Made by a program: the position numbers and the translations under genes | NCBI RefSeq assembly: GCF_042408815.1 | Contig: NZ_JBHOQR010000003.1 | Coordinates: 124,001-188,000, forward strand | DNA from: Thermoflexus sp042408815 | Lineage (GTDB): Bacteria; Chloroflexota; Anaerolineae; Thermoflexales; Thermoflexaceae | DNA: 64,000 bases | Direction: 5' to 3' | Part shown: in pieces, positions 53,586-62,890 of the stretch | How the letters are laid out: the number at the start of each line of letters is the position of its first letter | How positions within the stretch are numbered: position 1 is the stretch's first letter | The notes under the pieces: generated by a model | Database searches by the model: none | What the model was told of the DNA's origin: nothing | Seen by the model: the letters and a program-made list of their open reading frames with translations, nothing else

Positions 53586-54383
53586 TCATTTCCGCTCGAA
53601 GAACATCACATATTCGTGCTTGAAGATGTAAAAATTCCCCTTGAGGGCGCGATAGCGCCAGAGGTGATACTGGCCGCGCTTGCCCCGGTTCTCCTGGATG
53701 TCTTTGACGCAGATGCTCTTCAGGCGGAACCCGTGCCGCAGCACCCGTTCCATGGTCCGGAAGCCCAGGGGCACCCATTCCCCCTGCGTGTATTTGTCCC
53801 CGATCACCAGCACCAGAAACCGCCCCCGGTCCAGGAGGGGGGCGAAATTTCCCACCACTCGCTCGAAGGCCTCATAGAAGGCCTCCTCCGTGGGCGCGCT
53901 GGAGAGATCGCGCGGGTCGGCGCTGAACCGGATGATGTCATGATAGGGCGGATGCAGGATCAGCAGCTGGGCGCCGGAGAACCCCCAGCAGGCCATCGTC
54001 TCCCGGACGCGCTCTACAGTGGCGGGATCCGTGCTGTCTCCGATCTGGAGCTCTGTCTGAACTCCATACGGGTTCTCCTCCAGGCCAATGAGCCGGCGGG
54101 CCCGTTCGGCTACGCTGGGGACCAGCTCGATGCCGATGGCGAAGCGGCCCAGCCGTTTCGCCTCGATGAGGGTGGTGCCCAGCCCGGCGAAGGGATCGAT
54201 GACCAGCTCCCCTCGACGGGTGAAACGCCGCATGGCCTGGTAGGGGATCTGGGGGACGAAGTTGCCCCAGTATTCCGGGGTGTGCATCCCATGGTTGGCC
54301 CGGGGGCCCAGCAGCCACAGGCTGTCGGTGAGGATGTCCTCGTATTCCTCCCAACGTTCCAGATCCAGATCGTGGATCGCCAT
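53586..54383 (-). CDS. Orphan DNA (N4/N6) methyltransferase-like protein, 265 aa
   Basis: The SAM motif DPFAGLGTTLIEAKRLGR (about residues 61-78) precedes the catalytic-type motif LILHPPYHDII (about 140-150). The order, motif I before IV, fits amino-methyltransferases. The catalytic tetrad reads HPPY in place of the usual D/N/S-PPY. No restriction gene is beside it. The ATG at 54383 has GAGGAA 8 bases upstream; an ATG at 54485 would add a low-complexity extension. It could be a regulatory orphan methylase or act on RNA. Confidence 0.78.
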   Translation of the reverse strand: MAIHDLDLERWEEYEDILTDSLWLLGPRANHGMHTPEYWGNFVPQIPYQAMRRFTRRGELVIDPFAGLGTTLIEAKRLGRFAIGIELVPSVAERARRLIGLEENPYGVQTELQIGDSTDPATVERVRETMACWGFSGAQLLILHPPYHDIIRFSADPRDLSSAPTEEAFYEAFERVVGNFAPLLDRGRFLVLVIGDKYTQGEWVPLGFRTMERVLRHGFRLKSICVKDIQENRGKRGQYHLWRYRALKGNFYIFKHEYVMFFERK

Positions 54384-54839
54384 CGTTTTCCTCATCTCCA
54401 TCGTCCGACGGCTGTCTCCAGGCCCCGCCCGGAGCGCGGCAGGCGACGGACATCTGCCCTCTGCAGCACGCGACCCGGAAGCCATGTCTCAGCGATCCCG
54501 GCCTCCTAATTATGGTAAATTCAGACCCATGGGGGGACAAGACCTGAGGGATTCTGTTCGCTCCCTGCGTGGCTCCCGCCGGAGGGGTGGAATCTTCCTT
54601 ATTTGGCCTCCATCACGCAGAATTTCCACCGCCTCTCCTCTCGTGTCCCGCGGCCCACGGAACGCGATCCAGTCCGCCAAGGCTGCCCAGAGTGCGCACA
54701 TCCTCCGATTCCAGGCGCATGCGCTATAGCGTTGGGCCCGTTCGGCCCTGAATGTCCTGATAAAAGGGTCAGCGGCGTCCTTTTTCACTATAATTAAAAC
54801 TCGTTTTAGGACCTACAAGTCCACGGAGGGAGGGATCCG
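54384..54839. other. 456-base region before smc, no gene seen
   Basis: No credible coding frame is present between the divergent methyltransferase and smc genes. On the minus strand a CATAAT (54516-54511) could be the methyltransferase -10. GGGCC-CGTTC-GGCCC makes a 5-bp hairpin at 54734-54748. The last 60 bases are AT-rich and hold the smc -10. Confidence 0.4.
54789..54794 (+). promoter_or_regulatory. TATAAT -10 element of smc
   Basis: A consensus TATAAT lies 46 bases ahead of the smc GTG. No good -35 is seen 16-18 bases upstream. Confidence 0.5.
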
Positions 54840-57800
54840 GTGCGACTCCAGGCGATCGAGCTGCATGGCTTCAAGAGCTTCGCCGATCCCACCCGCCTCG
54901 AGTTCCCGGGGCCGGTGACGGTGATCGTGGGCCCCAATGGGAGCGGCAAAAGCAACATCGCGGAGGCCATCCGCTGGGTCCTCGGGGAGCAGAGCCTCTC
55001 CACCCTCCGGGTCCGGCGGGGGGAGGATCTGATTTTTGCGGGCAGCGATCAGCGGCCCCGCGCCGGGATGGCGGAGGTTACCCTGATTTTCGATAACACC
55101 GATGGCGCGCTCCCGCTGGAATTCACAGAGATCGCCCTCACCCGCCGGGTCTACCGGGATGGGGAAGGCGAATACTTGCTGAACGGGAACCGGGTGCGCT
55201 TGCGGGACATCCAGGAGCTCCTGGGGTCCACTCCCTTGGCACGGCGGACTTACACGGTGATCGGGCAGGGGGTGGTGGATGAGGTGCTCCGGATGCGGCC
55301 GGAGGAGCGCCGGGCGCTCTTCGAGGAGGCAGCAGGGATCGCCCTCTACCGCATGAAGCGCGAGGAAGCGCTGCGGCGCCTGGAGGCCACCCGGCAGAAC
55401 CTGGCCCGGGTCCGCGATCTGCTCGCGGAGATCACCCCGCGGATGAACAGCCTCCGCCGCCACGCGGAACGGGCCTGCCAGTATGAGGCGCTCCGCTCTC
55501 AGCTCAAAGAACAGTGGCGCCGCTGGGCCGCCCGCCGGATGGCCCGGCTCCGGGAAAGCCTGGAGGCCGCCCGCCAGGCTCTGGCGGAGGCGGAGGCTGA
55601 ATGGGCCCAGCATCAGGACCGCCAGGCCCTCGCGGAACAGCATGCCCTGGCGATCCGGGAGCGGATCCGCCGCCTCCAGGCGACGCTGGCCGAGCTGGAA
55701 GCCACGCGGGAAAAGCTCCAGCAGGAAGCCGCCGCGATCCAGGAGCAGCTGCAGGCTGTGGAGAAGGGACTTCAGGCGCTCGTGGAACAGGAGAAAGCTC
55801 GTCGGGAGCAATACGAAGCCCTCCAGGCCCGTCGGAGGGCCCTGGCCTCTATGCGCGAGACGCTGGAGGCGGAACAGGCGGCGCTCGAAAGCCAGCTCCA
55901 GACCCTCCGGGAGCGGCGGCACGCCCTGGAGGCCCTCTACGAGGAGCGGCGCGGGCGCGCGGAGGACCTACGCCGGCAACGCGCGGCGCTTCAAGAGGCC
56001 CTGCGCCAGCTGGAGGAAGAGAATGCCCGGATCACTCGCCGCCGGGCTGCGCTGGAGGAGTCCCTTGCGGAGCTGGAAAAGTGGGCCGCCCAGCAAAGGG
56101 CGCTGCGCGCCCACAAGATCCAGGAGCAGACGGCTCGGCTTCAGGAGCAGGAGCGGATCCGCGAGGAGCTGCGCGCCGTATCTTCTACCCTGGAGGAGCT
56201 GGAGCGCCAGCGCGCCCGGGTCCGCCTTCAGCTGGATGAAGTCGAGGCGGAAGTGGAACGGGCCCGGGAGGCGGCCGCTCAGGCCCGCGCTCGGCAGGAT
56301 TACTGGCAGGCTTACCTAGAAAACGTTCTTCGCCATCGAGCGGAACCGGAAGGGGGGGACACGGATCTGCAGGCCTTGCTCTCAGCGAACCTCCCCGGAG
56401 TGGTGGGCCGGTTGATCGACTTCCTGGAGATCGAGCCCGGCTGGGAGACGGCCGCGGCCGCGATGCTGGGACCGCTCCTCCAAGCCCTGGTGGTTCGGGA
56501 TGCAGCGGCCCTAGAGCCCCTCCGACCCTGGGTTCGCCGCAGCCTCCCGGTGGTGGTCCTGGAGGCGTTGCGCGTCGAGCGGAGGCCAGGGATTCGCGGG
56601 CGTATCCGGGAGGGGATCGCTTTCCCCACAGGCAGGCCGGCCCTTCCGGCTCGCCCGGCGATAGCGGTCCTGCGGGCGCGGGAGCCTCGCCTGCAGGCCT
56701 GGCTGGAGCGCCATCTGGAAGGGATATGGCTGACGGATACCTGGGAGCAGGCGGTCGCCCTCTGGCCCCGGATGCCCCGCGCGGCGCAGATCCTCACCCG
56801 GGATGGCGAGCGGATCGGAGGGGAGGGGATCCTGTGGATCGGCCGATACACGGCTCCCGAGGTGGTGTGGCTGGCCCAGGAGTGGGCGTGGCGATCGCTT
56901 CCAGAACAGCTGGAAGCTGCCCGACAGGCATCCCGTCAGGCCGAAGAGGCCCTCCAGGCGAGCCTGGCCCACTGGAAACAGGTCCATGAGGAGTGGGTGG
57001 CTCTGGAGGAAGCATATCGGGCTGCCCAGGCCCGTCGGGAGGAGCTGCAGCGTCGGATCCACGCGCTGGAGGCGGAGCTTCAGGACATCGCCCGATCGCT
57101 GTCGTCGCTGGAACACGATATCGCGGCAGGGGATCCGCAGCGGGCGCAGATGGAGGCGGAATATGAGGAGCTGGGGCGCCGCCTGGGATCGCTCCAGGAG
57201 GGGCACCGGGCGTTGGAGGCGGCGCGGGAAGAGGTCAACCGGGCCATCGCCGCGCTGGGCCTCGAGCTGATCGAGGCGGACATGGCCCGTCTGCAGGCGG
57301 AGGAACGGTGGCTGGAAGAGCAGCGCCGTCGGGTGGAGGAGCGGATCGCCCAGCATGAAGAGGCCATGCGGGCGGTGGAGGCGGAGGAGGCAAGGCGCTC
57401 GATGGAAGCGGACGATGCCATGCGCGCGGCCCTGGAGGGGGAGCGGGAGCTGTTGCAGCGTCTGCGCCAGGAGCTCGCCGCCCGCCTGCAGGATATGGAA
57501 GCGCAGCGGGCCCAAGCGATGGCTGAGCTCCTGGAAGCGGAATCGGCGTTCGAAGCAGCATGGAAGCAGGTGGAGCAGCTCAGGGAAGCCGGCCGATCGC
57601 TGGAGGAGCAAGTCCACGCCGCCCGACTGGAAGTAGTGCGCTGGGAGGGGGAGGTCCACGCCTTTGAACAGACCCTCCGGGAGGAGTGGCGTCACCTCGA
57701 TGACTCCGAGATGGATCTGGAGGCATGGATCCAGGAGGCCGAAGCGGCGGAGCCGCTGGAGACGCTGGAAGCGCGGGTGGACTCCCTCCGTCAGGCGTTG

Positions 57801-58424
57801 CGACGCCTGGGGCCGATCCACCCGGAGGCGGCGTCTGAATACGCTGCGCTGCAGGAACGTCATGCCTTCCTTACGGCCCAGGTTGCGGATCTGGAGGCGG
57901 CGGCGGCCTCCTTTCAGCAGACAGTCGTGGCGCTGGACCAGCGGATGCAGCAGGCGTTTAGGGAAACCTTCCGGGCCGTGGAGCGCGCCTTCAAGGAGAC
58001 CTTCGTTGAGCTGTTCGGAGGCGGCAACGCCCGCCTGACGCTCACCGCGGCGGAGAGTTGGGATCAAGCCGGGGTGGAGATCTTCGTGCGGGTTCCCGGG
58101 AAGCGAACCCAGAGCCTCATGATGCTTTCCGGGGGAGAAAAGGCCCTGACCGCCACTGCCCTCATCTTCGCCCTCCTGAAAGTCCGCCCTTCGCCCTTTG
58201 TGGTCCTGGACGAGGCGGACGCGGCGCTGGACGAGGCGAACATCGGGCGGTTTCGGGAAATGATCCGCCGGCTCTCGGAGCGGACCCAGTTTATCCTCAT
58301 CAGCCACAACCGGGGCACTGTGGAGGTTGCCGATGTCCTGTATGGGGTGACCTTGCGTCCGGATGGCGCCTCGCAGGTTCTCAGCCTCCGCCTGGAGGAA
58401 GCGGAGAGGATGATGGCGAAATGA
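54840..58424 (+). CDS. smc: Chromosome segregation ATPase SMC, 1194 aa
   Basis: SMC dimers organise and segregate the chromosome. The head N-half has MRLQAIELHGFKSFADPT and Walker A GPNGSGKSN (31-39). Two very long Arg/Glu/Gln/Ala-rich coiled coils flank a hinge at about 500-670 (NLPGVVGRLIDF). The C-half has the signature LSGGEKALTATAL (from 1096) and Walker B VVLDEADAALDEANI. Length is typical. The start is GTG 54840, with GGAGGGAGGG in front. scpA and scpB are not nearby. Confidence 0.97.
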   Translation: MRLQAIELHGFKSFADPTRLEFPGPVTVIVGPNGSGKSNIAEAIRWVLGEQSLSTLRVRRGEDLIFAGSDQRPRAGMAEVTLIFDNTDGALPLEFTEIALTRRVYRDGEGEYLLNGNRVRLRDIQELLGSTPLARRTYTVIGQGVVDEVLRMRPEERRALFEEAAGIALYRMKREEALRRLEATRQNLARVRDLLAEITPRMNSLRRHAERACQYEALRSQLKEQWRRWAARRMARLRESLEAARQALAEAEAEWAQHQDRQALAEQHALAIRERIRRLQATLAELEATREKLQQEAAAIQEQLQAVEKGLQALVEQEKARREQYEALQARRRALASMRETLEAEQAALESQLQTLRERRHALEALYEERRGRAEDLRRQRAALQEALRQLEEENARITRRRAALEESLAELEKWAAQQRALRAHKIQEQTARLQEQERIREELRAVSSTLEELERQRARVRLQLDEVEAEVERAREAAAQARARQDYWQAYLENVLRHRAEPEGGDTDLQALLSANLPGVVGRLIDFLEIEPGWETAAAAMLGPLLQALVVRDAAALEPLRPWVRRSLPVVVLEALRVERRPGIRGRIREGIAFPTGRPALPARPAIAVLRAREPRLQAWLERHLEGIWLTDTWEQAVALWPRMPRAAQILTRDGERIGGEGILWIGRYTAPEVVWLAQEWAWRSLPEQLEAARQASRQAEEALQASLAHWKQVHEEWVALEEAYRAAQARREELQRRIHALEAELQDIARSLSSLEHDIAAGDPQRAQMEAEYEELGRRLGSLQEGHRALEAAREEVNRAIAALGLELIEADMARLQAEERWLEEQRRRVEERIAQHEEAMRAVEAEEARRSMEADDAMRAALEGERELLQRLRQELAARLQDMEAQRAQAMAELLEAESAFEAAWKQVEQLREAGRSLEEQVHAARLEVVRWEGEVHAFEQTLREEWRHLDDSEMDLEAWIQEAEAAEPLETLEARVDSLRQALRRLGPIHPEAASEYAALQERHAFLTAQVADLEAAAASFQQTVVALDQRMQQAFRETFRAVERAFKETFVELFGGGNARLTLTAAESWDQAGVEIFVRVPGKRTQSLMMLSGGEKALTATALIFALLKVRPSPFVVLDEADAALDEANIGRFREMIRRLSERTQFILISHNRGTVEVADVLYGVTLRPDGASQVLSLRLEEAERMMAK

Positions 58425-58581
58425 GGGCGGCTTTCCCTCGGGGGCTGGACAAGGCGCCTTCGATGTCCCCCTCAGCGTCCCATTTGGCAAGCTCCTCTTC
58501 CGGTGGTGGTTCGAAAAACGCCTCTATAGCTTGTGCGACTCCTTGCTCGTGGATCATACGGAGAAAGCTCGCGCTTTCCAT
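58381..58581 (-). CDS. Possible small or relic ORF, 66 aa
   Basis: A minus-strand frame in the 217-base gap between smc and the phospholipase D-like gene encodes MESASFLRMIHEQGVAQAIE and a proline-rich EPPPEEE stretch. Its codons (CAA, GCA, CCA, ATA, GAA) are less GC-rich than those of its neighbours. It runs into the smc 3' end by 44 bases. I do not recognise it; it may be a gene fragment of foreign origin or chance. Confidence 0.2.
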   Translation of the reverse strand: MESASFLRMIHEQGVAQAIEAFFEPPPEEELAKWDAEGDIEGALSSPRGKAALISPSSSPLPPGGG

Positions 58582-58641
58582 GGTTGGAAAGCTATACCGC
58601 TCGGCCTGGGTCCAGGGGTCCGAGGCCGGGGTTTCCTTCGT

Positions 58642-61092
58642 TCAGCGAGGGACCAGGCCGGGCGAGGGGAACGCCTGGATCCGCCAGTCGGCGCATGAGT
58701 CCGTATCCCGGTTCGCCGGGAAGCGCTCCAGGCTCTGGCCCCGAGGTGGGGCGGGGCAACGCGGCGCGCTTCCCCATTCCACCCGATCGATCTCCCCCTC
58801 CGGTCCGATCAGAACGACCTCATCCTGGGTGTTGTTTAGGTTCCACGAGCCTCGCCCCCAGCTGGGGTCCGGGATGAGATCCGGGACCCGCGGATCCATC
58901 CCTGCCAGCTCGAAGTCCGGGAGAACCCCATAGCGGGCGGAGAACGCCTGGGCCGACACGGCCACCACGATGACCTGCCCGGGCCCGAGGACTGTTCCGG
59001 CGGGAAAGCGATACATCCCTTCGTAGTCCCCCGGGGTCGCCGCGTCGCCGATCCTATAGCCTGAGAGATCCAGCGGGACGCCGTCCGGATGATACAGCTC
59101 CACCCACTCTTCGTTCGGATCGATCCCTGGGGCGTTGACCAGCACCTCGCTGATCAGCAGGTGGGGTGGCCGGTAGCCGTGAAAGACCAGAGGGAGATAC
59201 ACCTTGGGCCGGGAGAGTTCCCAGTCGAAGCGGAACAGTTCACTCAGGGCGGCGAACCCCTCCTCCGATCGGAAGAAAAGCGTTAGCTCCCGGTTCAGCT
59301 TGTGAGAAGTCTCGGTGCCATTGGCCGAGCTCAGGAGGATATAGGGCTCCCCCCGGAGGCGGATGAGGGTCATTTTGTTATGCAGGCCTCGCCCGCCCGG
59401 GTTCCCCAGGCGCGCCTGGAAGGTGTCGGAAAGGGTGGGGCGGAGCGTTCGCAGGGTTTCGATCCACGCGATCGTCGCCGCGTTGTTGCGGGGTGCTGTG
59501 GGATCATCGTAAAAGCGATCCAGCAGCAGGCGCACCGATGCGCCGCGATCCGCTGCTTCGATCAGCGCGGTGAGGTAGAGATTGGGGGAGATGATGGGAG
59601 CACTGGCCGGATCGGCGGCGCCCGGTCCCCACCAGGCCGGCACCGTCAGCTGTTGGGCTTCGATTCGATCTCCCGCGCCCGCTTCCCGGAGCAGCGGCCA
59701 CAGGCCCGCATTTAGGTTCAGCATCCCCTCCGGCCCGACGATGAGGGTGAGATCCGTCGCGGTGATCGGGATCGGTTCCGGGAAACGGACCGGGTAAGCG
59801 CTCCCGCCCAGGGTGAGGGGTGGGGTGTAGGTCGGTGGGGGATTTTCCGTCAGCGGCGCCACATCCCGGAAGATCGAAGCCGTATCCTGGCGGAATAGTT
59901 CGTTCAGAAAGGCGGCGGCCTCAGGGGATTCGAACGCCGCCAGCACGCCCCGCTGGCCATCCGTGCCATCCCCCTTCGGATCATCTGGCATGGCCCGCGG
60001 ACTCAGGTTCTCCGTCCCGATCAGCACCCCCTGGTCATCCCGGACCAGGAACTTGGCGTGGGCGTAGGCGTAGCGGCGTAATGCGGGCGGGATCGCCGCC
60101 GGCGCGTTCCGCATGATCAGGCACTGGCCGCCCGCCTCGCGCAGAAGCCGGCAGGCATAGCGTTCATCGTCCGTGATCCCACCGGGGGGCGTTCCTTCCA
60201 GGAGCAGAGTGACGGAGACGCCCCGCTGCGCGGCCGCGGCCAGCCGCTCGGCCAGCCGGGGATGCTCAAAGGTGAACATCTCCCCGCGGATGGAAACCCG
60301 AGCGCCGTCGATCCAGGCAGCGACGGCCTCGAAGGCGTGATCGGGAGCCACGATGAGCGTCATCGGGATCATCCCGGTGATCCGCAGCGGCCGTTCATAG
60401 CGTTCCGGCGCCCATCCCGGGAAGCGGACCCGGCGCCCCTGCCATGGATCCCGGGCATCGCTGGCCCAGTCGTCCGCGGTGTCCGTGTCGATGGGAAGCC
60501 CTGTAGAAGGATCCAAGCGGCGGACCAGGATCCGACCTTCGCTCCGGGCGCCCGGGATGCTGTAAACCCGAACCCGAGGACCGTGCCATCCGATAGTCTC
60601 CGTGTAGCCTTCGCCGTAAAGCACTGCGTCGACCAGTGCCCCGGCGGAATCCCGAAGCACGACCTCATCGCCGGAATTTGCGAAGCCGGGCCACACCCCG
60701 CTCACCGGGCGCACTGTCTCCAGGCCGTCAGTGAAGACGGCGGCGTCCGGCGGATGCCCAAAGGCCATTGTGAAGGAAAGCGCGTGGTGAGCCACCCAGA
60801 TCGACGTCCCCGGGGTAATTGTGAACCCCAAGGGGAACCTCAGCCCTCCCGTTCCCGTCAGGCGGTCGCGCAGGCTCCATCCGCTCAGATCAACAGGCCC
60901 TGGGCCGAGAGCGGTCAGCTGGACGGCTTCATCGGGCTCGCCGGAGAATATGCCATCGGGATGGACCGCGGTGATCCATACCCGGGGGGTTTCCGCCCGG
61001 GAGCGTTGGAGGATGGGGGGGAGCAGGGCAAGCAGGATCATTCCGCTCAGGCCCAGAAGCGCCGTCAGGATCAGACGCGGGATTCGAGGCAT
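58642..61092 (-). CDS. Secreted phospholipase D-like protein with two lamin-tail domains, 816 aa
   Basis: An N-terminal hydrophobic segment (residues 8-27, ILTALLGLSGMILLALLPP) should export or anchor it. A lamin-tail-like domain (about 36-165) is followed by two PLD motifs: HAKFLVRDDQGVLIGTEN near residue 344 and HNKMTLIRLRG with SSANGTETS near 570. A second lamin-tail domain follows (about 645-790, LLISEVLVNAPGIDPNEEWV). Paired HxK motifs indicate a phosphodiesterase, nuclease or lipase; the target is unknown. The ATG at 61092 has GGAGGAG in front; the frame above it is a shadow of the convergent-strand gene. Confidence 0.87.
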   Translation of the reverse strand: MPRIPRLILTALLGLSGMILLALLPPILQRSRAETPRVWITAVHPDGIFSGEPDEAVQLTALGPGPVDLSGWSLRDRLTGTGGLRFPLGFTITPGTSIWVAHHALSFTMAFGHPPDAAVFTDGLETVRPVSGVWPGFANSGDEVVLRDSAGALVDAVLYGEGYTETIGWHGPRVRVYSIPGARSEGRILVRRLDPSTGLPIDTDTADDWASDARDPWQGRRVRFPGWAPERYERPLRITGMIPMTLIVAPDHAFEAVAAWIDGARVSIRGEMFTFEHPRLAERLAAAAQRGVSVTLLLEGTPPGGITDDERYACRLLREAGGQCLIMRNAPAAIPPALRRYAYAHAKFLVRDDQGVLIGTENLSPRAMPDDPKGDGTDGQRGVLAAFESPEAAAFLNELFRQDTASIFRDVAPLTENPPPTYTPPLTLGGSAYPVRFPEPIPITATDLTLIVGPEGMLNLNAGLWPLLREAGAGDRIEAQQLTVPAWWGPGAADPASAPIISPNLYLTALIEAADRGASVRLLLDRFYDDPTAPRNNAATIAWIETLRTLRPTLSDTFQARLGNPGGRGLHNKMTLIRLRGEPYILLSSANGTETSHKLNRELTLFFRSEEGFAALSELFRFDWELSRPKVYLPLVFHGYRPPHLLISEVLVNAPGIDPNEEWVELYHPDGVPLDLSGYRIGDAATPGDYEGMYRFPAGTVLGPGQVIVVAVSAQAFSARYGVLPDFELAGMDPRVPDLIPDPSWGRGSWNLNNTQDEVVLIGPEGEIDRVEWGSAPRCPAPPRGQSLERFPANRDTDSCADWRIQAFPSPGLVPR

Positions 61093-61248
61093 TGCTCCTC
61101 CGGATGATGAGGCTGACGGTGTCCATGAACATGATAGCGGCCGGTTCTCCCTGAGACGGGGGAGTGGGCGGAGCATCGAAGGCGCTGCACCCGGTCTTCC
61201 GATCCTCGTGGGGTAAAATCGACAGCGTAGCTCTCCCCATAGCTGGGG

Positions 61249-62742
61249 TTGCGCATGCTCCGAGCGCTGCTGGAACCACTGAAGTGCATGCTGGAAGAAA
61301 GCCTCGATGAGGCCCGGGTGGTCGGTGGGGCGGTGCGGGATCATCTGATCGGCCGGGAGCCGAACGATTTCGATGTGGTGGTGGTTGGCCCGGCCTTGCG
61401 CCTGGCCCGCGCCCTGGCCGATCGGATCGGCGGGTTCTTCTATGTCCTCGACGCCCGGCGGGAGTTCGGGCGGGTGGTCTGGCGAAGCCCTGAGGGCCGC
61501 CGGTTCTATATCGACCTCACCCGACGGGAGGGCGCCTCCTGGGAGGAGGATCTCCGGCGCCGCGATTTCACCATCAATGCCATGATGGTTGACCTCGATG
61601 CCTTCCTCAGCGGGGGGTCGTTTGTTCCTTTTGATCCCCTGGGGGGGCTGGAGGACCTGAAGGCTGGGCGGTTGCGCCTCTGCGCTCCCGATGCCTTCCA
61701 TCAGGACCCCGTCCGGATCCTTCGAGCGGTCCGCTTCGAGGCAGAGTTCGGGCTGCGGATGACGCCGGAGACGGAACAGGCGCTCCAGGAAGCGCTCCCC
61801 GGGCTGGCCCGGGTCGCCCCGGAACGGGTGCGGGAGGAGCTGGTCAAAACCCTGATGATCCCTCCCGTCGTCCGCAGCCTGCGGCGGATGGAAACCTTGA
61901 GGATCCTCCCCGAGGTGCTGCCCGAGGTGGCGAATCTGCGTGGGGTGGGTCAGAGTCCGCCCCACGTGTGGGATGTGTATGAGCACACGCTGCGGACTGT
62001 TGCCGCGATGGAATGGTTGCTGGGAGGCCGGGCGGAGTCGCCCGAGTGGCATGATCTCCCGCCGCGATGGGCGGAGATCGAGGCGGCAATGGCTCCATGG
62101 GGGGAGCGCCTTTTCGCTCGCTGGGAGGAAGAAGTGGCGATCGATCACCCTCGGCGGGCATTGCTATTGCTGGCCGCGTTGCTGCACGATATCGGGAAAC
62201 CGGCGACCCGGACGGTGGAGCCGGATGGACGGGTGCGGTTCATCGGTCATGAACGGGTGGGGGCGGCATGGGCCGCCCATCGCCTGACCGCCCTCCGCTT
62301 CAGCAACGATGAGATCGCAGAGATCGAGATCCTGGTCCGCCATCATATGCGGCCGCATGGGCTGGCGCGGGGGCGGCTTACGCCGCGGGCGATCTATCGG
62401 TTTTTCCAGGAGGTGGGGGAATCGGGTGTGGATCTGGCCTTGCTGGCCCTGGCGGATACCCTGGCCGTCTGGGGCCCCACCCTGACGGATGCGGTCTGGG
62501 GCCCCCGACTGGAGACCGCGCGGGCTCTGTGGCGGGCCTTTTTCGAGGCGCCAGAGCGGTTCGTCCGGCCGGTTCCCTTGGTTCGAGGAGAGGATCTCTT
62601 GGCCATGGGGGTGCCGGAGGGTCCACAGATCGGCCGCATCCTGGAGGCGATCCGCGAGGCCCAGGCGGCGGGCGAGATCGCCACGCGGGAGGAAGCCCTC
62701 GCCCTCGCCCGACGGCTTATCGATGAAGCCGAGGGGCATTGA
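61249..62742 (+). CDS. tRNA nucleotidyltransferase (CCA/CC-adding type) with HD domain, 497 aa
   Basis: A class II nucleotidyltransferase: GGAVRD at 26-31, catalytic aspartates D40 and D42 in NDFDVVVV, RRDFTINAMMVDLDAF and DPVRILRAVRFEAEFGL, with the ribose/base-recognition segment ARVAPERVREEL. A C-terminal HD phosphohydrolase domain has H313-D314 in LLHDIGKPATRT and HHMRPHG. It is distinct from the DHH-CBS fusion at 3423; the two may split CC and A addition. The TTG at 61249 and the ATG at 61255 are both possible starts. It is divergent from the phospholipase D-like gene across 156 bases. Confidence 0.92.
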   Translation: MRMLRALLEPLKCMLEESLDEARVVGGAVRDHLIGREPNDFDVVVVGPALRLARALADRIGGFFYVLDARREFGRVVWRSPEGRRFYIDLTRREGASWEEDLRRRDFTINAMMVDLDAFLSGGSFVPFDPLGGLEDLKAGRLRLCAPDAFHQDPVRILRAVRFEAEFGLRMTPETEQALQEALPGLARVAPERVREELVKTLMIPPVVRSLRRMETLRILPEVLPEVANLRGVGQSPPHVWDVYEHTLRTVAAMEWLLGGRAESPEWHDLPPRWAEIEAAMAPWGERLFARWEEEVAIDHPRRALLLLAALLHDIGKPATRTVEPDGRVRFIGHERVGAAWAAHRLTALRFSNDEIAEIEILVRHHMRPHGLARGRLTPRAIYRFFQEVGESGVDLALLALADTLAVWGPTLTDAVWGPRLETARALWRAFFEAPERFVRPVPLVRGEDLLAMGVPEGPQIGRILEAIREAQAAGEIATREEALALARRLIDEAEGH

Positions 62743-62766
62743 GCCGCGGGCTCAGAGCGATGGGTT

Positions 62767-62786
62767 GGGCGGAGGAGCTTCCGCCC
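62767..62786. terminator. Hairpin in convergent gap, possible terminator
   Basis: GGGCGGA pairs with TCCGCCC around a 6-base loop, 25 bases after the nucleotidyltransferase stop and before the convergent aminotransferase stop. No T-run follows on either strand. Confidence 0.25.
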
Positions 62787-62890
62787 TGACGTGGATGTCG
62801 CCGAGGAAGCGGCCGCTATCGGTTGCGAAAGAGACGCCGCGCCCCGCCCTTATCGTCCTCAGGGGTGTTCGCGGAACCGTGGGCTATCTG

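Noticed and set aside
54510..54788. 92-residue minus-strand frame upstream of smc
   Set aside because: It has no homology I recognise, poor composition and no ribosome site, and it lies across the smc -10 region.
61093..62148. Long minus-strand open frame above the phospholipase D gene (to 62148)
   Set aside because: It is the antisense of the HD-linked nucleotidyltransferase; the true start of the phospholipase D-like gene is the ATG at 61092 with GGAGGAG in front.
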